A DNA stretch of 64,000 bases from Amycolatopsis saalfeldensis (GTDB lineage: Bacteria; Actinomycetota; Actinomycetes; Mycobacteriales; Pseudonocardiaceae): contig NZ_FOEF01000020.1 of NCBI RefSeq assembly GCF_900110575.1, positions 124,001-188,000 of the forward strand, read 5' to 3'. The number at the start of each line of letters is the position of its first letter. The first letter of the stretch is position 1. Positions 57,044 to 64,000 of this stretch are shown one piece after another. The notes below the pieces were generated by a model, which did no database searches, was not told where the DNA came from, and worked only from the letters and a program-made list of their open reading frames with translations. The position numbers and the translations under genes were made by a program.

Positions 57044-59077
57044 TCAGTCCGTCTCGGCCATCGCCTCGGCGAACTGCGCCGCGTACAGCCGGGAGTACGC
57101 GCCGCCCGAGTGCAGCAGCGTCTCGTGGTCGCCCTGCTCCACGATGTGCCCGGACTCCATCACCAGGATGACGTCCGCGTCGCGGATGGTGGAGAGCCGG
57201 TGCGCGATGACGAAGCTGGTGCGCCCGGCGCGCAGCGTGTTCATCGCCCGCTGGATGAGCACCTCGGTGCGGGTGTCCACGGAGCTGGTGGCCTCGTCGA
57301 GGATGAGGATCACCGGCTTCGCCAGGAACGCCCGCGCCACCGTGATCAGCTGCTTCTCGCCCGCGCTGACCGTGCCGCCCTCGTCGTCGATCACCGTGTC
57401 GTAGCCCTCCGGCAGCGTCCGCACGAACCGGTCGACGTGGGTGGCCTTCGCCGCCTCGACGATCTGCTCGTGGGTCACGTCGTCGGCGCCGTAGGCGATG
57501 TTCTCCGCGATCGTGCCGCCGAACAGCCACGCGTCCTGCAGCACCATGCCGGTCTTGTCGCGCAGCTCCTCGCGGTCCATCTTCGCGATGTCGACGCCGT
57601 CGAGGGTGATCCGGCCGCCGTCGATCTCGTAGAACCGCATGAGCAGGTTGACCAGCGTGGTCTTGCCGGCGCCGGTCGGCCCGACGATCGCCACGGTCTG
57701 GCCGGGCTCCACGGTGAGCGACAGGTCGTCGATCAGCGGCGTGTCCTTCAGATAGCGGAACGACACGTCGTGGAACTCGACCCGGCCGCGCACCGGGTCC
57801 GGGCGGGCCGGCTCGGCGGGCTCGGGCTCCTGCTCCTCGGCGTCGAGCAGCGCGAACACCCGCTCGGCCGAGGCCACGCCGGACTGCAGCAGGTTCGCCA
57901 TGCTGGCGATCTGCGTGACCGGCTGGCTGAACTGGCGCGAGTACTGGATGAACGCCTGCACGTCGCCCAGCGAGAGGCTGCCGGACGCGACGCGCAGCGC
58001 GCCGATGACCGCCACCAGCACGTAGTTCAGGTTGCCGATGAACATCATCGCCGGCTGGATCGTGCCGGAAATGAACTGCGCCCGGAAGCTGGCGGTGTAC
58101 AGGGTGTCGTTGTGCTCCTTGAACACCTGCTCGGCCTCCGCGCGCCGGCCGAAGACCTTCACCAGCGAGTGGCCGGTGTACATCTCCTCGATGTGCGCGT
58201 TGAGCCGCCCGGTCGTCGACCACTGCTTGATGAACTGCGGCTGCGCGCGCTTGCCGACCTTGGCCGCGACGAACACCGACGCGGGCACGGTCAGCAGCGC
58301 GATCACCGCCAGCAGCGGCGAGATCAGGAACATCATCACCAGCACACCGACCACCGTGAGCAGCGAGGTGACGATCTGCGAAAGCGTCTGCTGCAGCGAC
58401 TGCGCCAGGTTGTCGATGTCGTTCGTGACGCGGCTGAGCACCTCGCCGCGCGGCTGCCGGTCGAAGTAGCGCAACGGCAGCCGGGCGAACTTCTCCTCGA
58501 CGTCGCGGCGCAGCTGGTACACCGCGTTCTGCACCAGCCGGGTGGTCAGCCGGGCCTGGACCAGCCCGAAGAACGACGCGACCACGTACAGCGCCAGCAC
58601 GATCATCAGGATCTGGCCGACGGCGCCGAAGTCGATGCCCTGGCCGGGCATCAGGTCGACGCGGGTGTACAGGTCCGCGAGCGTGCTGTTGCCCTGCGCC
58701 CGCAGCCCCGCGATCACCCCCTCCTTGGTGGCGCCCGGGGGCAGGCCCTTGCTGATCACGCCGGCGAAGATGAGGTCGGTGGCCTGGGCCAGCACCTTCG
58801 GCCCGACCACGGTCATCGCGACGCTCAGCGCGCCGAGCACCAGCACCCCGGCCAGCGCCGCCCGCTGGGGCTGCAGCAGCCGCAGCAGCCGGCGCATCGA
58901 GCCCATGAAGTCCAGCGCCTTCTCGGCCGGCGCGCCGGCGGCCATGAACCGCCCCGGGCCCGCGGTCGGCTGGCCGGGCCGGTTGGTGCGCGCCGCCGTG
59001 GGCCGCTCGCCGACTTCGGTGGCGACGCCGCCCTCGCCGGGCGCGCTACCCTCACTGGGTTGATTCTCGGTACTCAC
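57044..59077 (-). CDS. ABC exporter subunit 2 (fused permease and ATPase)
   Basis: 677 aa, type IV exporter half-transporter. A Gly/Pro/Arg-rich N-terminal stretch (1-55), six helices (85-370), then a nucleotide-binding domain: Walker A GPTGAGKTTL, Q-loop VLQDAWLFGGT, signature TVSAGEKQLITVARAFLAKP (VSAGEKQ rather than LSGGQ), Walker B VILILDEATSSVDT and H-loop IAHRLST. GTG at 59077 follows GGAGG. Pairs with the next gene as a heterodimer of the TM287/288 kind. A tandem-repeat insertion separates the two; an in-frame ATG at 59140 could add 21 residues. Confidence 0.93.
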   Translation of the reverse strand: MSTENQPSEGSAPGEGGVATEVGERPTAARTNRPGQPTAGPGRFMAAGAPAEKALDFMGSMRRLLRLLQPQRAALAGVLVLGALSVAMTVVGPKVLAQATDLIFAGVISKGLPPGATKEGVIAGLRAQGNSTLADLYTRVDLMPGQGIDFGAVGQILMIVLALYVVASFFGLVQARLTTRLVQNAVYQLRRDVEEKFARLPLRYFDRQPRGEVLSRVTNDIDNLAQSLQQTLSQIVTSLLTVVGVLVMMFLISPLLAVIALLTVPASVFVAAKVGKRAQPQFIKQWSTTGRLNAHIEEMYTGHSLVKVFGRRAEAEQVFKEHNDTLYTASFRAQFISGTIQPAMMFIGNLNYVLVAVIGALRVASGSLSLGDVQAFIQYSRQFSQPVTQIASMANLLQSGVASAERVFALLDAEEQEPEPAEPARPDPVRGRVEFHDVSFRYLKDTPLIDDLSLTVEPGQTVAIVGPTGAGKTTLVNLLMRFYEIDGGRITLDGVDIAKMDREELRDKTGMVLQDAWLFGGTIAENIAYGADDVTHEQIVEAAKATHVDRFVRTLPEGYDTVIDDEGGTVSAGEKQLITVARAFLAKPVILILDEATSSVDTRTEVLIQRAMNTLRAGRTSFVIAHRLSTIRDADVILVMESGHIVEQGDHETLLHSGGAYSRLYAAQFAEAMAETD

Positions 59078-59233
59078 GCTGCCTCCGTGCCTTGCGGGAT
59101 ACCCGCACCCAGTCGGCACCGCGAGGAGGTGCTTCGCCATTGTGTACTCACGCTGCCTCTGTGTCTTGCGGGATACCCGCACCCAGTCGGCACCGCGAGT
59201 GGTGCTTCGCATTGTGTACTCACGCTGCCTCCG
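59071..59233 (-). repeat. Two-and-a-bit tandem copies of a 72/74-bp unit
   Basis: Units begin at 59071 (74 bp) and 59145 (72 bp), with a partial third from 59217. They share GATACCCGCACCCAGTCGGC and TACTCACGCTGCCT. Each unit carries, on the minus strand, a ribosome site and a GTG (GAGGCAGCGTGAGTAC). Confidence 0.92.
59074..59223 (-). CDS. 49-residue micro-ORF made of the tandem repeats, coupling the two ABC genes
   Basis: GTG at 59223 overlaps the stop of ABC subunit 1 (GTGA) and its TGA at 59076-59074 overlaps the GTG of subunit 2. The reading frame therefore bridges the repeat insertion. It ends QGTEAA, mimicking the EAEAA end of subunit 1. It has no domain and may be a non-functional peptide whose translation matters for coupling. 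Confidence 0.35.
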   Translation of the reverse strand: MSTQCEAPLAVPTGCGYPARHRGSVSTQWRSTSSRCRLGAGIPQGTEAA

Positions 59234-60953
59234 CCTCGGTCAGCTGCGAAAGCACGATCTCCCGGTACGTTTCGTTGCCGTCCATCAGTTCGTGGTGGGT
59301 TCCGGTGCCGACGACGCGGCCTTCGTCGATCACGATGATGCGGTCGGCGTTCCGGATGGTGCTGACCCGCTGCGCGACGATGACCACCGTCGCTTCGCGG
59401 GTTTCGTCGGCCAGCGCACGGCGCAGGGCCGCGTCGGTGGCGTAGTCCAACGCGCTGAACGAGTCGTCGAACAGGTAGATGCCCGGCTTGTGCACCAGCA
59501 TCCGCGCGATGGCGAGGCGCTGGCGCTGGCCGCCGGAGACGTTGGTGCCGCCCTGGGCGATCGGCGAGTCGAGCCCCTCGGGCATCCGCTCGACGAAGTC
59601 CTTGCCCTGCGCCACTTCCAGCGCGTGCCACAGCTCTTCCTCGGTGGCGTCCGGCTTGCCGTAACGGAGGTTGCTCGCCACCGTCCCGGCGAACAGGTAC
59701 GGCTTCTGCGGCACCATGCCGACCGCCGACGCGAGCACTCCCGCGTCGAGCTCGCGCACGTCGACGCCGTCCACGCGCACGGTGCCCTCGGTGGCGTCCA
59801 TCAGCCGGGGGATCAGGTTGAGCAGCGTGGTCTTGCCGCTGCCGGTGCTGCCGATCACCGCGGTGGTCTCCCCGGGCCGGGCCAGCAGCGAGATGTCCTC
59901 CAGCACCGGCTTCTCCGCGCCGGGATACCGGAACTCGACGCCGGTCAGCTCCAGGTGGCCGTGCACGGCGCCGGGGGAGACGGGCTCGAGCGGCAGGACG
60001 ACGCTGGACTCGGTGTCCAGCACCTCGCTGATCCGCTCGGCGCTGACCTCGGCGCGCGGCACCATCATGAACATGAAGGTGGCCATCATGATCGACATCA
60101 GGATCTGCAGCAGGTAGGCCAGGAACGCGGTCAGCGCGCCGATCTGCATCTCGCCGCTCTCGATGCGGTGCCCGCCGAACCACAGCACGGCGACGCTCGA
60201 AACGTTCACCACCAGCATCACGGTCGGGAACATCAGGGCCATCAGCCGGCCGACCCGCAGCGAAACGGTGAGCAGCTCGTCGTTCGCCCGGCCGAAGCGC
60301 TCGCGCTCGTGCTTGTCGCGGACGAACGCGCGGATCACCCGGATGCCCATGATCTGCTCGCGCATCACCTGGTTGATCTTGTCGATGCGCACCTGCATCT
60401 GCCGGAACGCCGGGCGCATCCGGGCGATGATCACGCTGACCGCGATGGCCAGCGCCGGCACGGCGACCAGCAGCAGGCTGGAGAGCGGCACGTCCTGGTT
60501 CAGCGCCAGCACGATGCCGCCGACGCACATGATCGGCGCGGACACCATCAGCGTCAGCGTCATCAGCACCAGCATCTGGACCTGCTGGACGTCGTTGGTG
60601 GTGCGGGTGATCAGCGACGGCGTGCCGAAGTGGCCGACCTCGCGCGCGGAGAAGTCCTGCACGCGGTGGAACACCGACGCGCGGACGTCGCGGCCGAGCG
60701 CCATCGCGGTGCGCGCGCCGAAGTAGACGGCGCCGACCGAGCCGGCGATCTGCACGAGGGTGATCAGCAGCATCACGCCGCCGATCCGCATGATGTAGCC
60801 GGTGTCGCCCTTCACGAGGCCGTTGTCGACGATGTCGGCGTTCAGCGTCGGGAGGTACAGCGCGGCAAGGGTCTGCACCAGCTGTAACAGGACGACGAGC
60901 CACAGGGTGGCTTGGTAGGGGCGCAGATGACTGCGCAGCAGACGGATCAACAC
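59220..60953 (-). CDS. ABC exporter subunit 1 (fused permease and ATPase)
   Basis: 577 aa. Six-helix exporter domain (1-310; starts LIRLLRSHLRPYQATLWLVVLLQLVQTLAAL) and nucleotide-binding domain: Walker A GSTGSGKTTL, Q-loop MVPQKPYLFAGT, signature NVSGGQRQRLAIARML, Walker B IYLFDDSFSALD. The residue after the Walker B Asp is Ser (FDDSFS) where the catalytic Glu normally lies, so this subunit has the degenerate ATP site of asymmetric heterodimeric exporters. Start GTG at 60953. Probably controlled by the adjacent divergent-side TetR gene. Confidence 0.93.
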   Translation of the reverse strand: MLIRLLRSHLRPYQATLWLVVLLQLVQTLAALYLPTLNADIVDNGLVKGDTGYIMRIGGVMLLITLVQIAGSVGAVYFGARTAMALGRDVRASVFHRVQDFSAREVGHFGTPSLITRTTNDVQQVQMLVLMTLTLMVSAPIMCVGGIVLALNQDVPLSSLLLVAVPALAIAVSVIIARMRPAFRQMQVRIDKINQVMREQIMGIRVIRAFVRDKHERERFGRANDELLTVSLRVGRLMALMFPTVMLVVNVSSVAVLWFGGHRIESGEMQIGALTAFLAYLLQILMSIMMATFMFMMVPRAEVSAERISEVLDTESSVVLPLEPVSPGAVHGHLELTGVEFRYPGAEKPVLEDISLLARPGETTAVIGSTGSGKTTLLNLIPRLMDATEGTVRVDGVDVRELDAGVLASAVGMVPQKPYLFAGTVASNLRYGKPDATEEELWHALEVAQGKDFVERMPEGLDSPIAQGGTNVSGGQRQRLAIARMLVHKPGIYLFDDSFSALDYATDAALRRALADETREATVVIVAQRVSTIRNADRIIVIDEGRVVGTGTHHELMDGNETYREIVLSQLTEAEAA

Positions 60954-61067
60954 GGGCGTGTTCTCCCCCAGGTGGTGGTGTTCGGTTCGGTGACTCTGTT
61001 GTTCCGGGTGACTCTCGCTGTTCCGGTGACTCTGGTGCTGCCTTGCCGGCGCCGGGCGCAGCCCCCG

Positions 61068-61712
61068 CTACGACGCCGGCGCGGTGGCCCCGGCGGCCAC
61101 CGCGGTCAGTTCGGGCATCCCGGCCGCGGCCTCGCGCAGGAGTTCCACGAAGATCGGCAGGAGCGAGTGCTCGTCCTCGCTCTGCATCCACGTCTGGAAG
61201 GCGATCCGGGACGCGCTCTGTACGATCCCCGCCAGCATGCACGCGTGCAACGGGTTTGTCCCCTCGCCCGCGCGCTCGGCCAGCGCATCGGCCAGCAGCC
61301 GTTCCGAGTCCGCGTGGGCGCGCAACATCTCGCCGAAGAGGCCGTGGTTGTGCAGCATCTCGCGGATCCGGTGCACGTCCTCCCGTCGCGGCTGCTCCTC
61401 CCGCAGGTGCTGGACGGCGGTGGCGTTGATGATGGCGTCCCAGAGCGGCTCGTCGGCCGGACGTTCGAGCAGCGCGTCGCGGATGCGCTCCTGGCGTTCG
61501 ACGATGAAGGAGCAGACCGCCTGCTCCTTGCTGGCGAAGTAGTTGTTGAATGTGCGGGGCGAGACCCCTACTTCGCTCGCGATGTCTTCGACCCGCAGCT
61601 GGTCCATGCCACGCTCCATCGCCAGGCGCAGGGCGGTGCTCGCCAGCGCCTTTCGCGCGGCGCGCTTCTTGCGCTCGCGCAGGCTCATGACGGGAGCGGA
61701 CTCGGGGGGCAT
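61068..61712 (-). CDS. TetR-family regulator of the ABC exporter
   Basis: 214 aa. HTH at residues 12-60 (RKKRAARKALASTALRLAMERGMDQLRVEDIASEVGVSPRTFNNYFASKEQAV) and an MftR-like C-terminal domain. Located directly upstream of the two exporter genes on the same strand, the usual place for an efflux repressor. ATG at 61712; MSLRERK at 61688 is an alternative start. A 13-bp inverted repeat lies upstream and is a likely operator. Confidence 0.9.
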   Translation of the reverse strand: MPPESAPVMSLRERKKRAARKALASTALRLAMERGMDQLRVEDIASEVGVSPRTFNNYFASKEQAVCSFIVERQERIRDALLERPADEPLWDAIINATAVQHLREEQPRREDVHRIREMLHNHGLFGEMLRAHADSERLLADALAERAGEGTNPLHACMLAGIVQSASRIAFQTWMQSEDEHSLLPIFVELLREAAAGMPELTAVAAGATAPAS

Positions 61713-61728
61713 GCCCGCAGTGTAGCAA

Positions 61729-61770
61729 AAAAGTGCGCGCCCCGAAAAAAGCTGCGCGGCCCGCACTTTT
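61729..61770. promoter_or_regulatory. Candidate TetR operator (AAAAGTGCGCGCC ... GGCCCGCACTTTT)
   Basis: 13-bp arms with one mismatch, 16-bp spacer, AT-rich ends, 17 bp upstream of the tetR start codon. Symmetric sites of this size suit a pair of TetR dimers. Confidence 0.55.
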
Positions 61771-61872
61771 CGGCCACGGTCTTCCGCTCGCGCGACTGTC
61801 ATGACCGGGCGATCCGGGCTACGGTTGTTACCGAGCGTGAGTACGGTCCGGCCAACGGCGGAGGTGCGCGGC

Positions 61873-62745
61873 ATGCGGGCGATGTGGAAGGGCTCGGTCT
61901 CGTTCGGCTTGGTGAGCATCCCGATCCAGCTGTACGCGGCGACCGAGAACAAGAACGTCTCGCTGCGCCAGGTGCACGAGGCCGACGGCGGGCGGATCCA
62001 GTACAAGCGGTTCTGCACCGTCGACGGGCAGGAGGTGCCCTACGCCGAGATCGCCAAGGGCTACGAGCTGCCCGACGGCGAGATGGTGGTGCTCACCGAC
62101 GCCGACCTCGCCGCGCTGCCGCTGTCCACGCAGCGCACCATCGACGTGCTCGAGTTCGTGCCGCTGGAGTCGATCGACCCGATCCAGTTCGACAAGACCT
62201 ATTACCTGGAGCCGCAGAAGAACGCGGTGAAGCCGTACCTGGTGCTGCGTGACGCGCTGCAGAAGGCGAGCCACGTGGCGGTCGCCAAGGTGGCCGTGCG
62301 GCAGCGGGAGAGCCTCGCGCTGCTGCGCGTGCACGGCGACGTGCTGGTGATGACCACGATGCTGTGGCCGGACGAGGTGCGCACCCCGGACTTCCCGTTC
62401 CTGCGCGAGGATCCGCCCCAGGTGCGCCCGCAGGAGCTGACCATGGCCGGCTCCCTGATCGACTCGCTCGCCGAGCCGGTCTTCGAGTCCGAGAAGTACT
62501 CCGACCACTACCGCGAGACCCTCGAAGCGATGATCGAGGAGAAGGTGGCCGGAAACGAGACCGCGAAGCCCGGCGCCGTCGGCGCGAAGGCCGACGTGCT
62601 CGACCTGATGGCCGCCCTGGAGGCGAGCGTCTCCGCCGCCAAGAAGACGCGCAAGCCCGCGAAAGCCGACTCGGCCGACGAAGTCGAAAGCAAGCCTGCC
62701 GCGAAGAAGCCGGCCACCCGCACCCGGCGGCCGAAGAGCGCCTGA
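61873..62745 (+). CDS. ku: Non-homologous end-joining protein Ku
   Basis: Homodimeric DNA-end-binding ring protein that recruits LigD, 290 aa. MRAMWKGSVSFGLVSIPIQLYAATE is the conserved bacterial Ku start; HEADGGRIQYKRFCTVDGQEVPYAEIAKGYELPDG, DKTYYLEPQKNAVKPYLVLRDAL and MLWPDEVRTPDFPFL follow, with a Lys/Ala-rich C-terminal tail typical of actinobacterial Ku. ATG at 61873 follows GGAGG. A full LigD is not in the window; the LigD-like protein at 53251 is degenerate. Confidence 0.96.
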   Translation: MRAMWKGSVSFGLVSIPIQLYAATENKNVSLRQVHEADGGRIQYKRFCTVDGQEVPYAEIAKGYELPDGEMVVLTDADLAALPLSTQRTIDVLEFVPLESIDPIQFDKTYYLEPQKNAVKPYLVLRDALQKASHVAVAKVAVRQRESLALLRVHGDVLVMTTMLWPDEVRTPDFPFLREDPPQVRPQELTMAGSLIDSLAEPVFESEKYSDHYRETLEAMIEEKVAGNETAKPGAVGAKADVLDLMAALEASVSAAKKTRKPAKADSADEVESKPAAKKPATRTRRPKSA

Positions 62746-62893
62746 CGGCCGAGGGTCACGCTGTTCGGCCGCCAGAGCACCGGACCGGGTGACGGCGACA
62801 CGCCGCCGGTATGCCAGACTCCGGCGCTCCCCGGTGCTACTAAGAAAAGTGTCCGGCGAGAACCCCAGTATTTGCGCGGAAGGCGGCCTGAGC

Positions 62894-63106
62894 ATGGAGT
62901 GCGCGTTCTGCACCAGCGGCATCGACCACTGTCACGGCACCCTGATCGTTCACCCGGACGGCGGGTTCACCGAGTGCGCCGACCCCGGCTGCGCGGATCC
63001 GGACCGGATCCGGCACGGCCTGATCATCGACTGCCACACCGTCGACGGCGGCTGCGAGTGCACGCTGCCCGCCGAACGCGAGACGGTGCTCCGGCAGGCT
63101 TCCTGA
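62894..63106 (+). CDS. Small Cys-rich protein of unknown function
   Basis: 70 aa with nine Cys, several in CxxC-like or spaced pairs (MECAFCTSGIDHCHG; TECADPGCADPDR; DCHTVDGGCECTLP), plus two His, so a structural zinc site is plausible. Start ATG at 62894 has GAAGG about 11 nt upstream; a GTG at 62849 is possible. I know no function. It is translated away from ku by 148 bp. Confidence 0.65.
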   Translation: MECAFCTSGIDHCHGTLIVHPDGGFTECADPGCADPDRIRHGLIIDCHTVDGGCECTLPAERETVLRQAS

Positions 63107-63125
63107 GCCCTCCCGCGGCCCAGTG

Positions 63126-63178
63126 ACCGTGAAGGCCTCCTTGCCCGCGTCGCACGCGGTGAAGGAGGCCTTCACGGT
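63126..63178. terminator. Strong hairpin ACCGTGAAGGCCTCCTT / AAGGAGGCCTTCACGGT
   Basis: Perfect 17-bp inverted repeat with a 19-nt loop just after the Cys-rich gene. It can terminate in both directions. Its core GTGAAGGCCTCCTT looks like a dispersed intergenic repeat of this lineage (inference). Confidence 0.75.
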
Positions 63179-63346
63179 GTCCGGCCCCGGTGACCCGGCC
63201 CGGCCGGTGATCCTTACCCGATCGTGTATGCAGCTGTGTACATTCTGCTTGGCGATGTGCTAACACTAACGAGGTCCTTCGGCTCTCCCTCCCCCTCGGA
63301 GCCGGAGGACCCTTTACTTTCCGCCGGTTTCCCGGCCGGTGCGGGC

Positions 63347-63502
63347 TCAGTACCAGTGGGCGCGGCCGCCGATGCGACGGCCGGTGCTGCCGACCACCGC
63401 CAGCACGGCCCCGGCCACGGCGAGGACGATTCCCACGGTCCACAGGACCGGGATGCTGGCGATGAAGCCGATGACGAGCAGGATGATCCCGAGAACGATC
63501 AC
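63347..63502 (-). CDS. Small hydrophobic protein, DUF6131-like
   Basis: 51-aa membrane protein with two helices (VIVLGIILLVIGFIASIPVL; LWTVGIVLAVAGAVLAVVG) and a GGRAHWY tail, which fits the DUF6131 small membrane family. GTG at 63502 is chosen because AAGGAG at 63512-63517 is then correctly spaced; a GTG three codons upstream is too close. No function known. Confidence 0.75.
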   Translation of the reverse strand: MIVLGIILLVIGFIASIPVLWTVGIVLAVAGAVLAVVGSTGRRIGGRAHWY

Positions 63503-63660
63503 GGTTTGCACTCTCCTTCGTTGGTTACGCGGTCCCGGCGAGCTGCCGGGCTTCGAGTGCGCACTCCAGGAGGATGGCCGTTCCCACCCGCCCCGAAACG
63601 GGGACGATCGGAGCAGTCCGGCTCGCGTTCGGCCCAATGCCGGACCGGACGGTGCCGGGC

Positions 63661-64000
63661 TCAGTACCGGTAGTGGTCCAGCTTGTACGGGCCTTCCACG
63701 TCCACGCCGACGTACTCGGCCTGGGCCTTGGTGAGCTTCGTCAGCCGCACGCCGAGGGCGTCCAGGTGCAGGCGCGCGACCTTCTCGTCGAGGTGCTTGG
63801 GCAGGCGGTGCACGGCCACCGGGTACCGGTCCGGCTTGGTGAACAGCTCGATCTGCGCGATCGCCTGGTTCGCGAAGGAGTTCGACATGACGAACGACGG
63901 GTGCCCGGTCGCGTTGCCGAGGTTCATCAGCCGCCCCTCGGAGAGCACGATGATGGAATTGCCGGCCGGGAAACGCCACTCGTGCACCTGCGGCTTGATC
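63661..64000 (-). CDS. ahcY: Adenosylhomocysteinase, C-terminal part (5' end outside window)
   Basis: SAH hydrolase regenerates homocysteine and adenosine from S-adenosylhomocysteine in the methyl cycle. Only about 112 C-terminal codons are in the window: HEWRFPAGNSIIVLSEGRLM near the edge, NLGNATGHPSFVMSNSFANQ (NAD-binding and domain-closing region) and the C-terminal LDHYRY, which carries the Lys-x-x-Tyr end that reaches into the partner's cofactor site. Confidence 0.94.
   Translation of the reverse strand, partial: IKPQVHEWRFPAGNSIIVLSEGRLMNLGNATGHPSFVMSNSFANQAIAQIELFTKPDRYPVAVHRLPKHLDEKVARLHLDALGVRLTKLTKAQAEYVGVDVEGPYKLDHYRY

Overview
The window is high-GC actinobacterial chromosome (about 70 percent GC by eye, NTG starts, GTGA and ATGA start/stop overlaps, Pro/Ala-rich shadow frames). 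Gene order from thrS to the glyoxalase-II-like hydrolase (7.4-39.8 kb) follows the Mycobacterium tuberculosis Rv2614c-Rv2581c block: thrS, HIT, PI-phosphate synthase, PIM acyltransferase, pimA, pdxS, pdxT, yebC, ruvCAB, yajC, secD, secF, apt, rel, ppiB, MBL hydrolase. With an ssgB-like gene, a SARP regulator, and Ku plus LigD-like genes, this points to a sporulating Pseudonocardiaceae, most likely Amycolatopsis or a close relative. That assignment is inference.

Layout. 1-2.8 kb: remnant of an actinomycete integrative and conjugative element (AICE) with an FtsK-type translocase, a pSAM2-like Rep and a small Xis, ending beside the 3' end of a tRNA-Val(GAC) with no integrase. 2.8-4.1 kb: tRNA-Val(GAC), tRNA-Cys and tRNA-Gly on the minus strand, ssgB, then tRNA-Val(CAC) on the plus strand. 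4.1-7.3 kb: a long non-coding leader, a polyprenyl glycosylphosphotransferase and a nitroreductase. 7.4-14.7 kb: thrS, a HIT hydrolase, a MarR gene set into the block, the PI/PIM lipid operon, a repeat-built micro-ORF, a LemA-like and an XdhC-like gene. 14.7-21.9 kb: EF-G2, a BBE oxidase, an ArsR-like regulator, azlCD with a divergent XRE-cupin regulator, and a maleylpyruvate-isomerase-like protein. 22-35.3 kb: pyridoxal phosphate synthesis, yebC, Holliday-junction processing, the Sec accessory complex, adenine salvage and stringent response. 35.3-44 kb: an IS481 remnant, metabolic genes, a cyclophilin and a YibE/F protein with a repeat-rich N-terminus. 44-57 kb is accessory: a GlxA/DJ-1 pair, a SARP regulator, a small secreted LAS-peptidase-like protein, AraC, STAS, SPW, CocE-type hydrolase, an IS5-family remnant, TetR, a LigD-like pseudoenzyme, a START-fold protein and a PoxB-like enzyme. 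57-64 kb: a heterodimeric ABC exporter with its TetR, Ku, small proteins and the 3' part of ahcY.

Most of the window is ordinary core genome. I did not find a clear new multi-gene system. The most unusual structures are two operon junctions (pimA to lemA-like; ABC exporter subunit 1 to subunit 2). At each, short tandem repeats form a micro-ORF whose start overlaps the upstream stop and whose stop overlaps the downstream start, so translational coupling appears to be kept across the repeat insertion. Other items are a strongly enriched palindrome TCCAC(A/T)GTGGA, paired GTTCG-N6-CGAAC operators between azlC and its regulator, pdxS and pdxT split into divergent units, and a LigD-like protein that has lost the key residues of both domains.
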